64,000 nt of DNA from NCBI RefSeq assembly GCF_947491715.1, contig NZ_CANLKR010000001.1, positions 124,001 to 188,000 on the forward strand, written 5' to 3'. The notes beneath the pieces were generated by a model. It searched no databases. It saw nothing but the letters and a program-made list of their open reading frames with translations, and was not told the DNA's origin. Positions 50,146 to 57,727 of the stretch are shown piece by piece; within the stretch, counting starts at the first letter, position 1; each line of letters starts with the position of its first letter. The position numbers and the translations under genes are program-made. Origin of the DNA: an uncultured Shewanella sp. GTDB lineage: Bacteria > Pseudomonadota > Gammaproteobacteria > Enterobacterales > Shewanellaceae.

Positions 50146-51285
50146 ATGAATGAAAGAACAACAGCCGATCTTGAGAATTTAAGAGGGTTAATTGATGGTG
50201 TGGATCAGCAATTAATTCACTTATTGAGGAAACGTTTGGATTTGGTCGCTCAAGTCGGTGCGGTAAAGCACGGTGCTGGCTTGCCTATTTATGCGCCCCA
50301 ACGAGAAGCTGCAATGCTGGCAAAGCGGCGTAAAGAGGCTGAAAATATGAATGTCTCTCCTCAATTAATTGAGGATATATTGCGGCGTTTAATGAGAGAG
50401 TCTTATCAAAATGAGAAGGATGTTGGCTTTAAGCAAGTCAAGCCGGATTTAGGCCATGTTGTGGTAGTGGGAGGCCAAGGTAAGTTAGGCAGCTTATTTT
50501 CACAAATGTTGACATTATCAGGCTATGAGGTGAAATCCTTAGATAAAGACGATTGGCATAAAGCAGAAAGTTTATTTGAGGGAGCAGGTTTAGTGATTGT
50601 GACAGTCCCCATTGAAATGACCTGTGATTTAATTGCGACTAAGCTGACTCAATTGCCTAAAGACTGTGTATTAGCTGATTTAACGTCGATAAAATCTAAG
50701 CCGATAGCGGCGATGCTTAATGCTCATGATGGACCTGTGATAGGTTTACATCCCATGTTTGGTCCAGATGTTGGCAGTTTAGCAAAACAAGTTGTGGTCG
50801 TGTGTCACGGAAGGCAACCTGAAGCGTATCAATGGTTACTGGAGCAAATGACGATTTGGGGCGCGAGGCTTGTTGAAGCAGAGCCTAAAGCCCATGATAA
50901 ATCAATGCAATTAGTTCAAGCCATGCGTCATTTTTCTTCTTTTGTTTATGGGTTGAATCTTTGTAAAGAATCGGCTGATATTGAAACCTTATTACAATTT
51001 AGTTCTCCTATTTATCGGCTTGAATTAGCGATGGTGGGAAGGCTTTTTGCACAAAGTCCTGAGCTATACGCCGACATTATTTTTTCTCAGCCTGACAGTC
51101 TACAAGTGATCAGTGATTATTTGAAAAATTATACTCAAGCATTAGCCTTATTACAGCAAGGTGATAAAGAAGGCTTTATTGAGCAATTTAAAGGAGTGTC
51201 TACTTGGTTTGGCGATTTTGCTTCACAATTCCAAAAAGAAAGCCGTGCGATGTTGCAATCCGTTAATGACATGAAAAGTGATTAG
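50146..51285 (+). CDS. tyrA: Chorismate mutase / prephenate dehydrogenase (T-protein)
   Basis: Bifunctional enzyme of tyrosine synthesis: chorismate to prephenate to 4-hydroxyphenylpyruvate. An AroQ chorismate mutase domain (about 1-90, [20 protein letters not shown]) precedes an NAD-binding motif [13 protein letters not shown] and a dehydrogenase domain ([20 protein letters not shown]). ATG 50146 gives 379 residues and aligns best with E. coli; an in-frame ATG at 50131 abuts the AAGGA and is too close. It lies 22 bp after aroF. Confidence 0.96.
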   Translation: MNERTTADLENLRGLIDGVDQQLIHLLRKRLDLVAQVGAVKHGAGLPIYAPQREAAMLAKRRKEAENMNVSPQLIEDILRRLMRESYQNEKDVGFKQVKPDLGHVVVVGGQGKLGSLFSQMLTLSGYEVKSLDKDDWHKAESLFEGAGLVIVTVPIEMTCDLIATKLTQLPKDCVLADLTSIKSKPIAAMLNAHDGPVIGLHPMFGPDVGSLAKQVVVVCHGRQPEAYQWLLEQMTIWGARLVEAEPKAHDKSMQLVQAMRHFSSFVYGLNLCKESADIETLLQFSSPIYRLELAMVGRLFAQSPELYADIIFSQPDSLQVISDYLKNYTQALALLQQGDKEGFIEQFKGVSTWFGDFASQFQKESRAMLQSVNDMKSD

Positions 51286-51303
51286 ACATTGCATTATTTA
51301 CAT

Positions 51304-51329
51304 AAAAAGAGAGGTTTCCTCTCTTTTTT
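51304..51329 (+). terminator. Terminator of aroF-tyrA
   Basis: An 11-bp stem (AAAAAGAGAGG with CCTCTCTTTTT), 3-base loop, with extra T residues. Confidence 0.88.
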
Positions 51330-51460
51330 GTATTGTTGATTTGTTTTCGATCCTTTTGTTACATTCTCAAAGTTGCAGAAAAGCCTGATAGACAGTAAAG
51401 TTAACATTAGGATACGAATGGATTTGCTCCTAACCAGTCTTTCCTTTATGGAGTAAATTT

Positions 51461-51811
51461 ATGACTTTAATCACTTCACCGTCAAACTTACCTTCTGAGA
51501 CTTTACAGGAGGATACAAGTTTAGGTCATTTTTTGTATGGGCTCTTAGCTGCTTTTCCGCTATTGTTATTACCTTCATTATTGAGCTTGCTGATTAATAT
51601 GTTACAGCGTGAAGCGAATTTAGGTGAAGTGTTAAAATCCCATTTAGGGTGGCAACGCCGTTCAATGTTTGGTTTGTTAGCCGTGTTGTTATTAGGCTAT
51701 AGCTTGGAGACCTTATGGGCAAGTATTGCTCTCTATTTATTGGGAACCCTGTGGTTTACTGCGCGTCTTTTTAAAGGGTGGCTGAGCTTACTTGAAGGCA
51801 GATCAATATAG
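51461..51811 (+). CDS. Small inner-membrane protein, DUF4870-like
   Basis: 116 residues with three hydrophobic segments (about 24-46, 66-82 and 84-102). HFLYGLLAAFPLLL...LSLLINMLQREAN followed by LKSHLGWQRRSMFG recalls the small membrane proteins with a SHF-WQ-RTF motif (DUF4870-like). Function unknown. A good site (GGAG) precedes ATG 51461. It lies between aroF-tyrA and pheA and ends at a bidirectional terminator. Confidence 0.72.
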   Translation: MTLITSPSNLPSETLQEDTSLGHFLYGLLAAFPLLLLPSLLSLLINMLQREANLGEVLKSHLGWQRRSMFGLLAVLLLGYSLETLWASIALYLLGTLWFTARLFKGWLSLLEGRSI

Positions 51812-51842
51812 TCTTAATTTACGTGAAGTAACACATTTCCAA

Positions 51843-51881
51843 CCCAATTAAAATGCCGCACAATGCGGCATTTTAATTGGG
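51843..51881. terminator. Bidirectional terminator between the DUF4870-like gene and pheA
   Basis: A perfect 18-bp stem (51843-51860 with 51864-51881) and a 3-base loop. It has a GC core with A-rich and T-rich sides, usable on both strands for the two convergent genes. Confidence 0.88.
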
Positions 51882-51895
51882 TTATCGTGCCACTA

Positions 51896-53860
51896 TTAAT
51901 GGTATAGCGAGTGTAGAATATGACTTAATTGATTGACTGTATCATCCGTTATAGCCTGTGTGGAGAGAGGTAAATGAAGTAGCATACCGTCAGCATGTAG
52001 GCTTTTTATGGCGGGTAAGTAGGTGCTTACTTGTGTTAATTCAATCGCATAACTTGGGTTGCAGATGACGGGTAAATGAGTGGTATCTTTTAAAAACACT
52101 AATCCAGCTAAATCTAATGAAATATGCTCACTGCCATTCATTTTAATTCCTGATTCGCATAATATCACCTGCTGATTTCCTTGGCTTAACACAGTATTGC
52201 TTGCTGATAGTAATGCTTCAACACTGGCCATAGGATTACGTTCAATAATAATGGGTAAGAGTAAGGTGCCCAGTTGTGTTAACAATGCTTGGTTGTACAT
52301 CTGAGCGCTGTCAAGCAATAAAATATCAGCATGATGCGTTGCCAACGTGAGATCCGATCCATGTTCGATGACGATAATACAAGCTAAATTAAAATGGGCT
52401 AATGTTTTTTTAAATTGTATGAGGGTAGACTCTACATTTTGCTGTAGGTGTAATCCTCTGAGCTGTATCGCTTGAAAGCCTAATTCTTTGAATGTTTTAA
52501 CTTGTTGCTCAAATATATTTTTTTCAATTGGAAGCTGTATTTCAATGATAGCGCCAGGTTGCTTGGGATTAAATTCCAGTTGTTCGCATTTTATTTGAGT
52601 CGGGCTCGTTTTATAAGTTTTACTATACCGTTGTGGTTGAGTCTGTTCAGTATTGTTGTCTGTTTTCTTTGAACTGCTGTCTAACATTAGCTGCTGATGC
52701 GCTAAGTGAGTAGGGTTGACCGATTCACTGGGGTAGCAGCCGAGCACTTTGATAAAACGTGTTATTTTTTCGAGCTCTTTCAATGCTGTTTTCATTGCAC
52801 TTGAAGACAGGTTTGCCTCAATATCGAGGTAAAACATCTCTTCCCAAGGGGTGCCAGCAATAGGCCTTGACTCGAGTTTGCTCATATTTAAGTCATGCTT
52901 CTTGAGTACGGATAGGGCATCTACGAGTGCGCCAGGTTTCTGTCCTGTTGCCATGATAAGGGTTGATTTAGCGGGTAACTGCTCAGGTACATCAACGGCC
53001 TTTTGCGCAACAACAATAAACCGACTTTGATTAATTTTTTGGTTAGCGAGACCTTTTTCAATGGCCTCAAGTTGATATAAGGCGCCACCTTCAGCACTTC
53101 CAATGGCGGCGACATTAGGGCTGGGACTTTGTTTTACTTTTTCCATGGCTTCTGCGCTACTTGAGCAATATTCTAATTTAAACTCACCATGCATGCCCAA
53201 ATATCGGCTACATTGACTGATAGGTTGAGGGTGAGCATAAAGGGTTTTAATATGATTGATGTTGCTTCCTGATTGCGCCAGTAGACAATGCTCAACTTCA
53301 ATGGTGGTTTCACCGACAATGGCAAGACAGGTGTGTTGCAAGACATCGTAAACCTCATTAATGGAGCCAGAGGAAGTATTTTCTATGGGAAGGAAGCCAT
53401 AATCGGCTTGACCTGATTCTACTGCTTGAATGATAGAGTCAAAACTATGGCAACCTAATTCTTGCATATCCACTTGTCTGCGAGCGCAGTAGCGGGTTGC
53501 TGCGAGATAAGAATAGGAACCTTTAGCGCCTAAGTAAGCAGCAATATATTGCGGTTTTTGTGTTTCAGGGTTGGCTCGTCCATGTAGAAAAGCTTGTTGA
53601 TTAAGTACTGAGTCCTCAATGATACTTTGATAAAGAGAAATGATGTAATGGGCATCGAGTCCTTTATCACGGCCTTGCTTAACTAATCGGGCTAAGAGAT
53701 CTTTTTCACGTTCAGTATCGCGAATGGGGCGAATATCGACTTCTTTGCTACGGGCGACATCTAAACTTAATTCACGCCGTTTCGCCAATAAAGTGAGTAA
53801 TTCATTATCCAGTGCAGTTATTTGCTCTCGAGTATGGTTTAAAGGGATTGTTTTACTCAT
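51896..53860 (-). CDS. pheA: Chorismate mutase / prephenate dehydratase with extra C-terminal DAHP-synthase-like domain
   Basis: 654 residues against about 386 in E. coli. Domain order: AroQ chorismate mutase (1-90), prephenate dehydratase (about 105-285, YLGAKGSYSYLAATRYC, FLPIENTSSGSINEVYDVL), and an ACT domain with ESRPIAGTPWEEMFYLDIEA (to about 385) for Phe feedback. A Ser/Thr/Gln-rich linker then leads to about 225 residues that resemble a type I-beta DAHP synthase barrel: ADILLLDSAQMYNQALL, LSQGNQQVILCESGI and THLPVICNPSYA. Catalytic motifs of that barrel are lost (no GPCS, DPSH changed to NPSY), so the domain is probably regulatory or structural. Expression is controlled by the pheL attenuator. 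Confidence 0.95.
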   Translation of the reverse strand: MSKTIPLNHTREQITALDNELLTLLAKRRELSLDVARSKEVDIRPIRDTEREKDLLARLVKQGRDKGLDAHYIISLYQSIIEDSVLNQQAFLHGRANPETQKPQYIAAYLGAKGSYSYLAATRYCARRQVDMQELGCHSFDSIIQAVESGQADYGFLPIENTSSGSINEVYDVLQHTCLAIVGETTIEVEHCLLAQSGSNINHIKTLYAHPQPISQCSRYLGMHGEFKLEYCSSSAEAMEKVKQSPSPNVAAIGSAEGGALYQLEAIEKGLANQKINQSRFIVVAQKAVDVPEQLPAKSTLIMATGQKPGALVDALSVLKKHDLNMSKLESRPIAGTPWEEMFYLDIEANLSSSAMKTALKELEKITRFIKVLGCYPSESVNPTHLAHQQLMLDSSSKKTDNNTEQTQPQRYSKTYKTSPTQIKCEQLEFNPKQPGAIIEIQLPIEKNIFEQQVKTFKELGFQAIQLRGLHLQQNVESTLIQFKKTLAHFNLACIIVIEHGSDLTLATHHADILLLDSAQMYNQALLTQLGTLLLPIIIERNPMASVEALLSASNTVLSQGNQQVILCESGIKMNGSEHISLDLAGLVFLKDTTHLPVICNPSYAIELTQVSTYLPAIKSLHADGMLLHLPLSTQAITDDTVNQLSHILHSLYH

Positions 53861-53900
53861 TTAGGCCTCTACATCTTTATTTTATACAGTAATTAGAAAC

Positions 53901-53927
53901 AAAAAAGCCTCCGTTTTAGGAGGCTTT
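53901..53927 (-). terminator. pheA attenuator hairpin
   Basis: A 9-bp stem (AAAGCCTCC with GGAGGCTTT) followed on the minus strand by a T run, placed between pheL and pheA. It shares complementarity with the Gly/Pro codon region of pheL, which offers the alternative pairing needed for attenuation. Confidence 0.85.
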
Positions 53928-53934
53928 GGAATTT

Positions 53935-54021
53935 TCACTTTCGTTTATACACAGAAAATCCGCCTCCATAAGGGGGAGGTGTAAAAAAGAAAGTAAACAG
54001 ACCGTGGAAACATATTTTCAT
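53935..54021 (-). CDS. pheL: pheA operon leader peptide PheL
   Basis: A 28-residue leader, MKICFHGLFTFFFTPPPYGG and onward, with six Phe codons, including three in a row and five within nine codons. It lies in the E. coli position between raiA and pheA. Stalling of ribosomes at the Phe codons when Phe-tRNA is scarce should prevent the downstream terminator at 53901-53927 from forming. The sequence differs greatly from E. coli PheL, but the Phe run and terminator context make the call firm. Confidence 0.88.
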   Translation of the reverse strand: MKICFHGLFTFFFTPPPYGGGFSVYKRK

Positions 54022-54097
54022 TGTTTAAAAGTAATCGGCTATAAGGTGAGTGTCAATGAAAAAGTTAGATAGCCGTTTTTTTTATCCATTGAACGTA

Positions 54098-54123
54098 AAA
54101 AGCGCATCGGAAGATGCGCTTTT
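54098..54123 (-). terminator. Terminator of raiA
   Basis: An 11-bp stem (AAAAGCGCATC with GATGCGCTTTT) and GGAA loop, just beyond the raiA stop on the minus strand. Confidence 0.85.
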
Positions 54124-54140
54124 ACGTAAATAAAATGTAA

Positions 54141-54503
54141 TCAAGCTGCGTATTCCTCCTCATCATCGTAGACAAAATCATTGTCTCGAGCATCATCTTC
54201 TAAAGTAAGTGTGGCTCGGCGCTGACTTTCGGGTTTATGGACTTGGCGATTAAGTTGTTTTTCCAGTTTTTGCCCCATAGCGTTAATGGCTGCATAAAGG
54301 TCTTCATTTTTCGCCTGCGCAAAGAGTGTTGCATTCGGAATGCCAACAGAAGCTTCAATTTTAAAGGTTTGCTTCTCCTGTACAATGATGACATGTGGAT
54401 TAAGGAACTGAACATCATGCCTTGAAAGCTTCGCAATTCTGCTTTCAATACGTTCACGGATAGAGTCAGTTACGTCAAATTGCTTACTTGTAATCTTTAT
54501 CAT
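54141..54503 (-). CDS. raiA: Ribosome-associated inhibitor RaiA (YfiA/HPF family)
   Basis: Binds the 30S A and P sites in stationary phase and stops translation. 120 residues: MIKITSKQFDVTDSIRERIE, LFAQAKNEDLYAAINAMGQK and LEKQLNRQVHKPESQRR are family segments; the C-terminus is acidic (DDEEEYAA). The short form without the hibernation-promoting C-terminal domain fits RaiA or short HPF; the pheA neighbourhood favours RaiA. Confidence 0.9.
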   Translation of the reverse strand: MIKITSKQFDVTDSIRERIESRIAKLSRHDVQFLNPHVIIVQEKQTFKIEASVGIPNATLFAQAKNEDLYAAINAMGQKLEKQLNRQVHKPESQRRATLTLEDDARDNDFVYDDEEEYAA

Positions 54504-54803
54504 ATGTCGAACCTTCTGTTGTTTCCTTGAATTCAGATTACCAATCTCTGTAGGAAAAGTCGTGATTTAAATCACATTTTTTTCGCCTTTTTTAATTGTT
54601 CGCGTTTTATTTGATCACTTAGACAAAAATTAAAAATAATCATGCAGATCATCTTGAAACTTAATTTAAACCCGTGCATATTTGATGGGATAACTTCACA
54701 TTCAGAGTGGCTATTCAGTTTAATTTTTTGTATGTTCACTTCATTTCTTGTACCTAGGTACTCCTTTCAAGCTGCGTATTTCACTGTTTAAGAGTAAAGC
54801 ATT
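54504..54803. other. Divergent raiA-cytochrome b spacer
   Basis: 300 AT-rich bases with no credible ORF. Promoters for both divergent genes are expected here, but none was clear. Confidence 0.4.
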
Positions 54804-55475
54804 ATGGATAACATTAAATTGAATATTCGAGTATGGGATTTGCCGATTCGTTTTTTCCATTGGTCCATGGTGGGCTTACTTGGAGGGTTGTGGTGGACAG
54901 CGTCAATGGGAGAAATGCAATGGCACCAAGTATTGGGGTTTGTATTATTAGATTTGATTGTGTGCCGGTTGATATGGGGATGGATTGGGAGTGACACTGC
55001 GCGCTTTTCTTTTTTTCTTGTGTCACCTAAAAAAGTTTTACAGTATTTAGAGGCTAAAAATAGAGTAGAACCTGCTTTAGGCCATAACCCAATGGGGGGG
55101 TATATGGTGATATTTCTCTTGTTATTGTTGAGTGTGCAATTAATGAGCGGTTTGTTTGCAACCGATGATATCTTTACAGAAGGACCGCTTTTTCATCATG
55201 TCAGCCCAGATACTGCAGCTTGGCTCACTTGGTTACATAAAAATACGTTTAATGTCATATTAGCTTTTGCCGGAATGCACATTCTTGCCGTGTTAGTGCA
55301 CTTGTTCAAAGGTGATAATTTGATTACTGCCATGGTGACCGGCAAAAAAAGAGTGGTTAATAATAAAGGCCATCAACTCAAGTTTACTCATGCTTGTGTC
55401 GCTCTGGGGCTTTTTTTGGTCATTGGTGCGGCGATATTTTATTTTTGGGGACGACCTGTTTTATCAATGCTTTAA
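54804..55475 (+). CDS. Cytochrome b561-family membrane protein
   Basis: 223 residues with five hydrophobic segments. The N-terminal VWDLPIRFFHWSMVGLLGGL and the central KNTFNVILAFAGMHILAVLVHLFKG carry conserved His likely to bind haem b. This is the pattern of Ni/Fe-hydrogenase-type cytochrome b561 proteins that pair with a periplasmic cytochrome c. A cytochrome c' gene is convergent next to it. The electron partner is inferred. Confidence 0.85.
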   Translation: MDNIKLNIRVWDLPIRFFHWSMVGLLGGLWWTASMGEMQWHQVLGFVLLDLIVCRLIWGWIGSDTARFSFFLVSPKKVLQYLEAKNRVEPALGHNPMGGYMVIFLLLLLSVQLMSGLFATDDIFTEGPLFHHVSPDTAAWLTWLHKNTFNVILAFAGMHILAVLVHLFKGDNLITAMVTGKKRVVNNKGHQLKFTHACVALGLFLVIGAAIFYFWGRPVLSML

Positions 55476-55557
55476 ATATTAATAATGATAAGGGCTATTG
55501 TGCAGCCCATATCATTTTTACCATCATGTGGAAATACCCTAAATGATTTAAGCGGTA

Positions 55558-56034
55558 TTAATCTTTCTTATAATCATCATGGCAAGATTTACAGCTTTTT
55601 CCTGTTTCCATAAAGGCTTTTTGTACGGTTTTTTTATCTCCACTTTTGGCTGCAACCACGAGCAGATTGGCACTTTTTTGTAGTGTTTGCATTTTTTCAT
55701 TGAATTGGGCTTTTTCGGTCCAAATTTTATCGAGGGCGTCACGTTGATCTAAGCCTTCTGCTTGTATAAAACCTTCTAGAGGCAGCTTAGATAACGCAGC
55801 AACATTTTCAGCTCTGATGATAACAGAGGCTGGGTTGTAAGGTTTCTTCCCTTTTAACATGGCACCAATATCGCCGAAGTTATAAGCCATTAAGCTAAAA
55901 GCTGATTGCCTGTATTTGACGGCAGATTCGGGCTTCTTAAAGTTATTACTAGGGGTTGTTTCTGCGGCGTTAATGGCCAAGGTCGTGCAGGTAAAAAAAG
56001 CCAGTAGGCTTAATGTTATTTTATTTTTCATCAT
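55558..56034 (-). CDS. Periplasmic cytochrome c' family protein
   Basis: 158 residues: signal peptide (to LAINA), then a four-helix-bundle cytochrome c' with the haem-binding motif CKSCHDDYK near the C-terminus. RQSAFSLMAYNFGDIGAML is the first helix, typical of the family. Cytochromes c' bind NO and may buffer NO or carry electrons. It is convergent with the cytochrome b561 gene. The second Met (56031) could also be the start. Confidence 0.92.
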   Translation of the reverse strand: MMKNKITLSLLAFFTCTTLAINAAETTPSNNFKKPESAVKYRQSAFSLMAYNFGDIGAMLKGKKPYNPASVIIRAENVAALSKLPLEGFIQAEGLDQRDALDKIWTEKAQFNEKMQTLQKSANLLVVAAKSGDKKTVQKAFMETGKSCKSCHDDYKKD

Positions 56035-56231
56035 GCTTGCTCACAGTTGTTATATTGTTTTTGTTAAGGCTATTGTGCCTATATTGTTACACTTAACACC
56101 ATTTAATTGAAACTTCTTTTTAATTACCCGTCAATATTGAAAGGGATAGGTGAATAGAATAATAGAGTATTGAATAATAATTTTGTTACAATAAGACTTA
56201 ATTGTTAGGGTTGGGGGACACAGGGGTAAAC

Positions 56232-56507
56232 ATGCGAGCAGAATGGGATTTAGTATTAGAAAAAGTCATTTCTCATCATGATTATAATGGGTTGATTGAT
56301 TTATTTGAATTGCTATTGACGGAAGATGAACGCAGCGCAATAGCCAGTAGATTAAAGGTATTTCAGACGTTGTTAGATGGGGAAATGAGTCAAAGGCAGA
56401 TTGCTCATGAGTATCAAATTAGTATCGCAACCATCACTCGATGCTCAAATTATTTAAAGCATATGTCTACTGAAAAGAAAAATAAAATTAAGTCACTAAT
56501 TTTATGA
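56232..56507 (+). CDS. trpR: Trp operon repressor TrpR
   Basis: 91-residue helix-turn-helix repressor. LFELLLTEDERSAIASRLKV, LLDGEMSQRQIAHEYQISIATITRCSN and LKHM match the family, with the DNA-reading helix in IATITRCSN. The start is ATG 56232 with a GGGG ribosome site; an in-frame TTG at 56202 is less likely. It is slightly shorter than E. coli TrpR (108). I saw no canonical TrpR operator at its own promoter. Confidence 0.92.
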   Translation: MRAEWDLVLEKVISHHDYNGLIDLFELLLTEDERSAIASRLKVFQTLLDGEMSQRQIAHEYQISIATITRCSNYLKHMSTEKKNKIKSLIL

Positions 56508-56525
56508 CACTTGTTAGGTAGATCA

Positions 56526-56559
56526 GACAGCCTCAATATTAATAAGTATTGAGGCTGTC
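56526..56559. terminator. Hairpin between trpR and slyD
   Basis: A perfect 13-bp stem (GACAGCCTCAATA with TATTGAGGCTGTC) and 8-base loop between convergent genes. Flanking T runs are short, so its efficiency as a terminator is uncertain. Confidence 0.6.
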
Positions 56560-56605
56560 AAGTCTTTAATTAGTCACCGTCGCAGCAGTCATCTTTATGT
56601 TCGTG

Positions 56606-57103
56606 TTACTCTGAAGCAGAATGACTGTCGCACTGGCCAGATGCATGCACGTGGCCATGGGCAAGTTCTTCTTCAGTGGCTTCACGGACATCAATAACTT
56701 CAACATTAAAATGCAGTCTTTGTCCCGCTAAAGGGTGATTACCGTCAACAACAGCCACATCATCCTTCACGTCTACGACTTGAACGGGGCGTTGTCCCAT
56801 TTCCGTTTCCGCGATAAAACGCATGCCTGGTACGATATCTTCTACATCACCAAATGCGTCAAGTGGCACTTCTTGGCGTAATCCATCATGGTATTCACCA
56901 TAACCGTCTTTCGCTTCGATACTGGCTGCAATTTTGTCGCCAACGGTCTTACCTTCAAGTTCAGCTTCAAGGCCAGGGATCATGTTTTGTGCGCCGTGTA
57001 AATAGAGCATTGGTTCACTGTCAAACGAACTCTCAACAATACGGTTTTCATCATCTTTTAGTTGGTAATGGATAGTAACAGCGCACGCTTGGCTAATGTT
57101 CAT
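56606..57103 (-). CDS. slyD: FKBP-type peptidyl-prolyl isomerase SlyD, shortened at the C-terminus
   Basis: 165 residues from ATG 57103 (MNISQACAVTIHYQL, with GGAGC upstream). FKBP core: LYLHGAQNMIPGLEAELEG, an inserted IF domain (GYGEYHDGLRQEVPLDAF), GMRFIAETEMGQRP, and VVDGNHPLAGQRLHFNVEV. The C-terminus EEELAHGHVHASGQCDSHSA resembles the start of a SlyD metal-binding tail but stops at TAA (56606-56608). Beyond this stop the frame continues for 11 codons rich in His, Asp and Cys (see findings). SlyD folds proteins and supplies nickel for hydrogenase maturation. Confidence 0.92.
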   Translation of the reverse strand: MNISQACAVTIHYQLKDDENRIVESSFDSEPMLYLHGAQNMIPGLEAELEGKTVGDKIAASIEAKDGYGEYHDGLRQEVPLDAFGDVEDIVPGMRFIAETEMGQRPVQVVDVKDDVAVVDGNHPLAGQRLHFNVEVIDVREATEEELAHGHVHASGQCDSHSASE

Positions 57104-57564
57104 GGTAAAGCTCCAATAATTGAATGGCGGGTATTTTAACTGGATTTTACATAAGATGCGATAACGGGCTAGCATAACCTTGGCGAGAGTGAAGCCACAA
57201 AAATTGAAGTGAGTGCATAGTCATGCAGTTGTCGCCATGTTGTTTGTGTCAATCTTACATGCCGAAAAGTCATGCCAAACGTATCACTAAGCTATACGAC
57301 TACTGATTAAAGCAACGCTTTATTGGACAAGATTTTAAATTATAACACTTGTATAACAGTTATTTAAACAAGATGATTCCATTAATAAACATGGTTTCTA
57401 TTTTGTCATTGACCTGATGAAGGTAAATATCCAAGCTATTTAACTGTTAAATACAAAAAGTGGGTAGTTCATTAAAATTATTCATAAAAAGGGGCTTGAC
57501 AGAGGGCGTGTAAAAAGCAATTCTGTAGGCACAAATTTACGAATGTTCAAATTGACCTTTATTT
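57104..57564. other. Upstream region of the thr operon
   Basis: About 460 bases between slyD and thrL, no credible gene. TTGACA at 57496-57501 is a strong -35 for the thr operon. Confidence 0.5.
57496..57524 (+). promoter_or_regulatory. Likely thrLABC promoter
   Basis: Consensus -35 TTGACA at 57496-57501; at a 17-base spacing AATTCT (57519-57524) would be a poor -10. It lies about 40 bp before thrL. Confidence 0.45.
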
Positions 57565-57636
57565 ATGATGCTTAGCCATGCTGTTGTAACGACTATTATT
57601 ACGACCACCACGATTATTATCGTGGGGACAGGCTGA
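57565..57636 (+). CDS. thrL: thr operon leader peptide ThrL
   Basis: A 23-residue leader (MMLSHAVVTTIITTTTIIIV and GTG) with seven Thr and five Ile codons between 57589 and 57630. Ribosome stalling when Thr or Ile charged tRNA is low should favour antitermination at the hairpin 57664-57695. This is the classical attenuation layout for thrABC. Two adjacent ATG codons (57565, 57568) could start it. Confidence 0.9.
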   Translation: MMLSHAVVTTIITTTTIIIVGTG

Positions 57637-57663
57637 GCGTATCTAATATAAGATTAAACATTA

Positions 57664-57695
57664 AGCCTGCTTCCCATAAAGAAGCAGGCTTTTTT
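57664..57695 (+). terminator. thr operon attenuator terminator
   Basis: A perfect 10-bp stem (AGCCTGCTTC with GAAGCAGGCT), 7-base loop and T run, 27 bp after the thrL stop and 32 bp before thrA. Confidence 0.92.
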
Positions 57696-57727
57696 GTTTC
57701 TTAATCGGGGTGGGCACAGGAGAAAGT

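Noticed and set aside
56606..56608. TAA in slyD as selenocysteine or programmed recoding
   Set aside because: Selenocysteine uses UGA, and no recoding structure was seen; mutation or sequence error is simpler.
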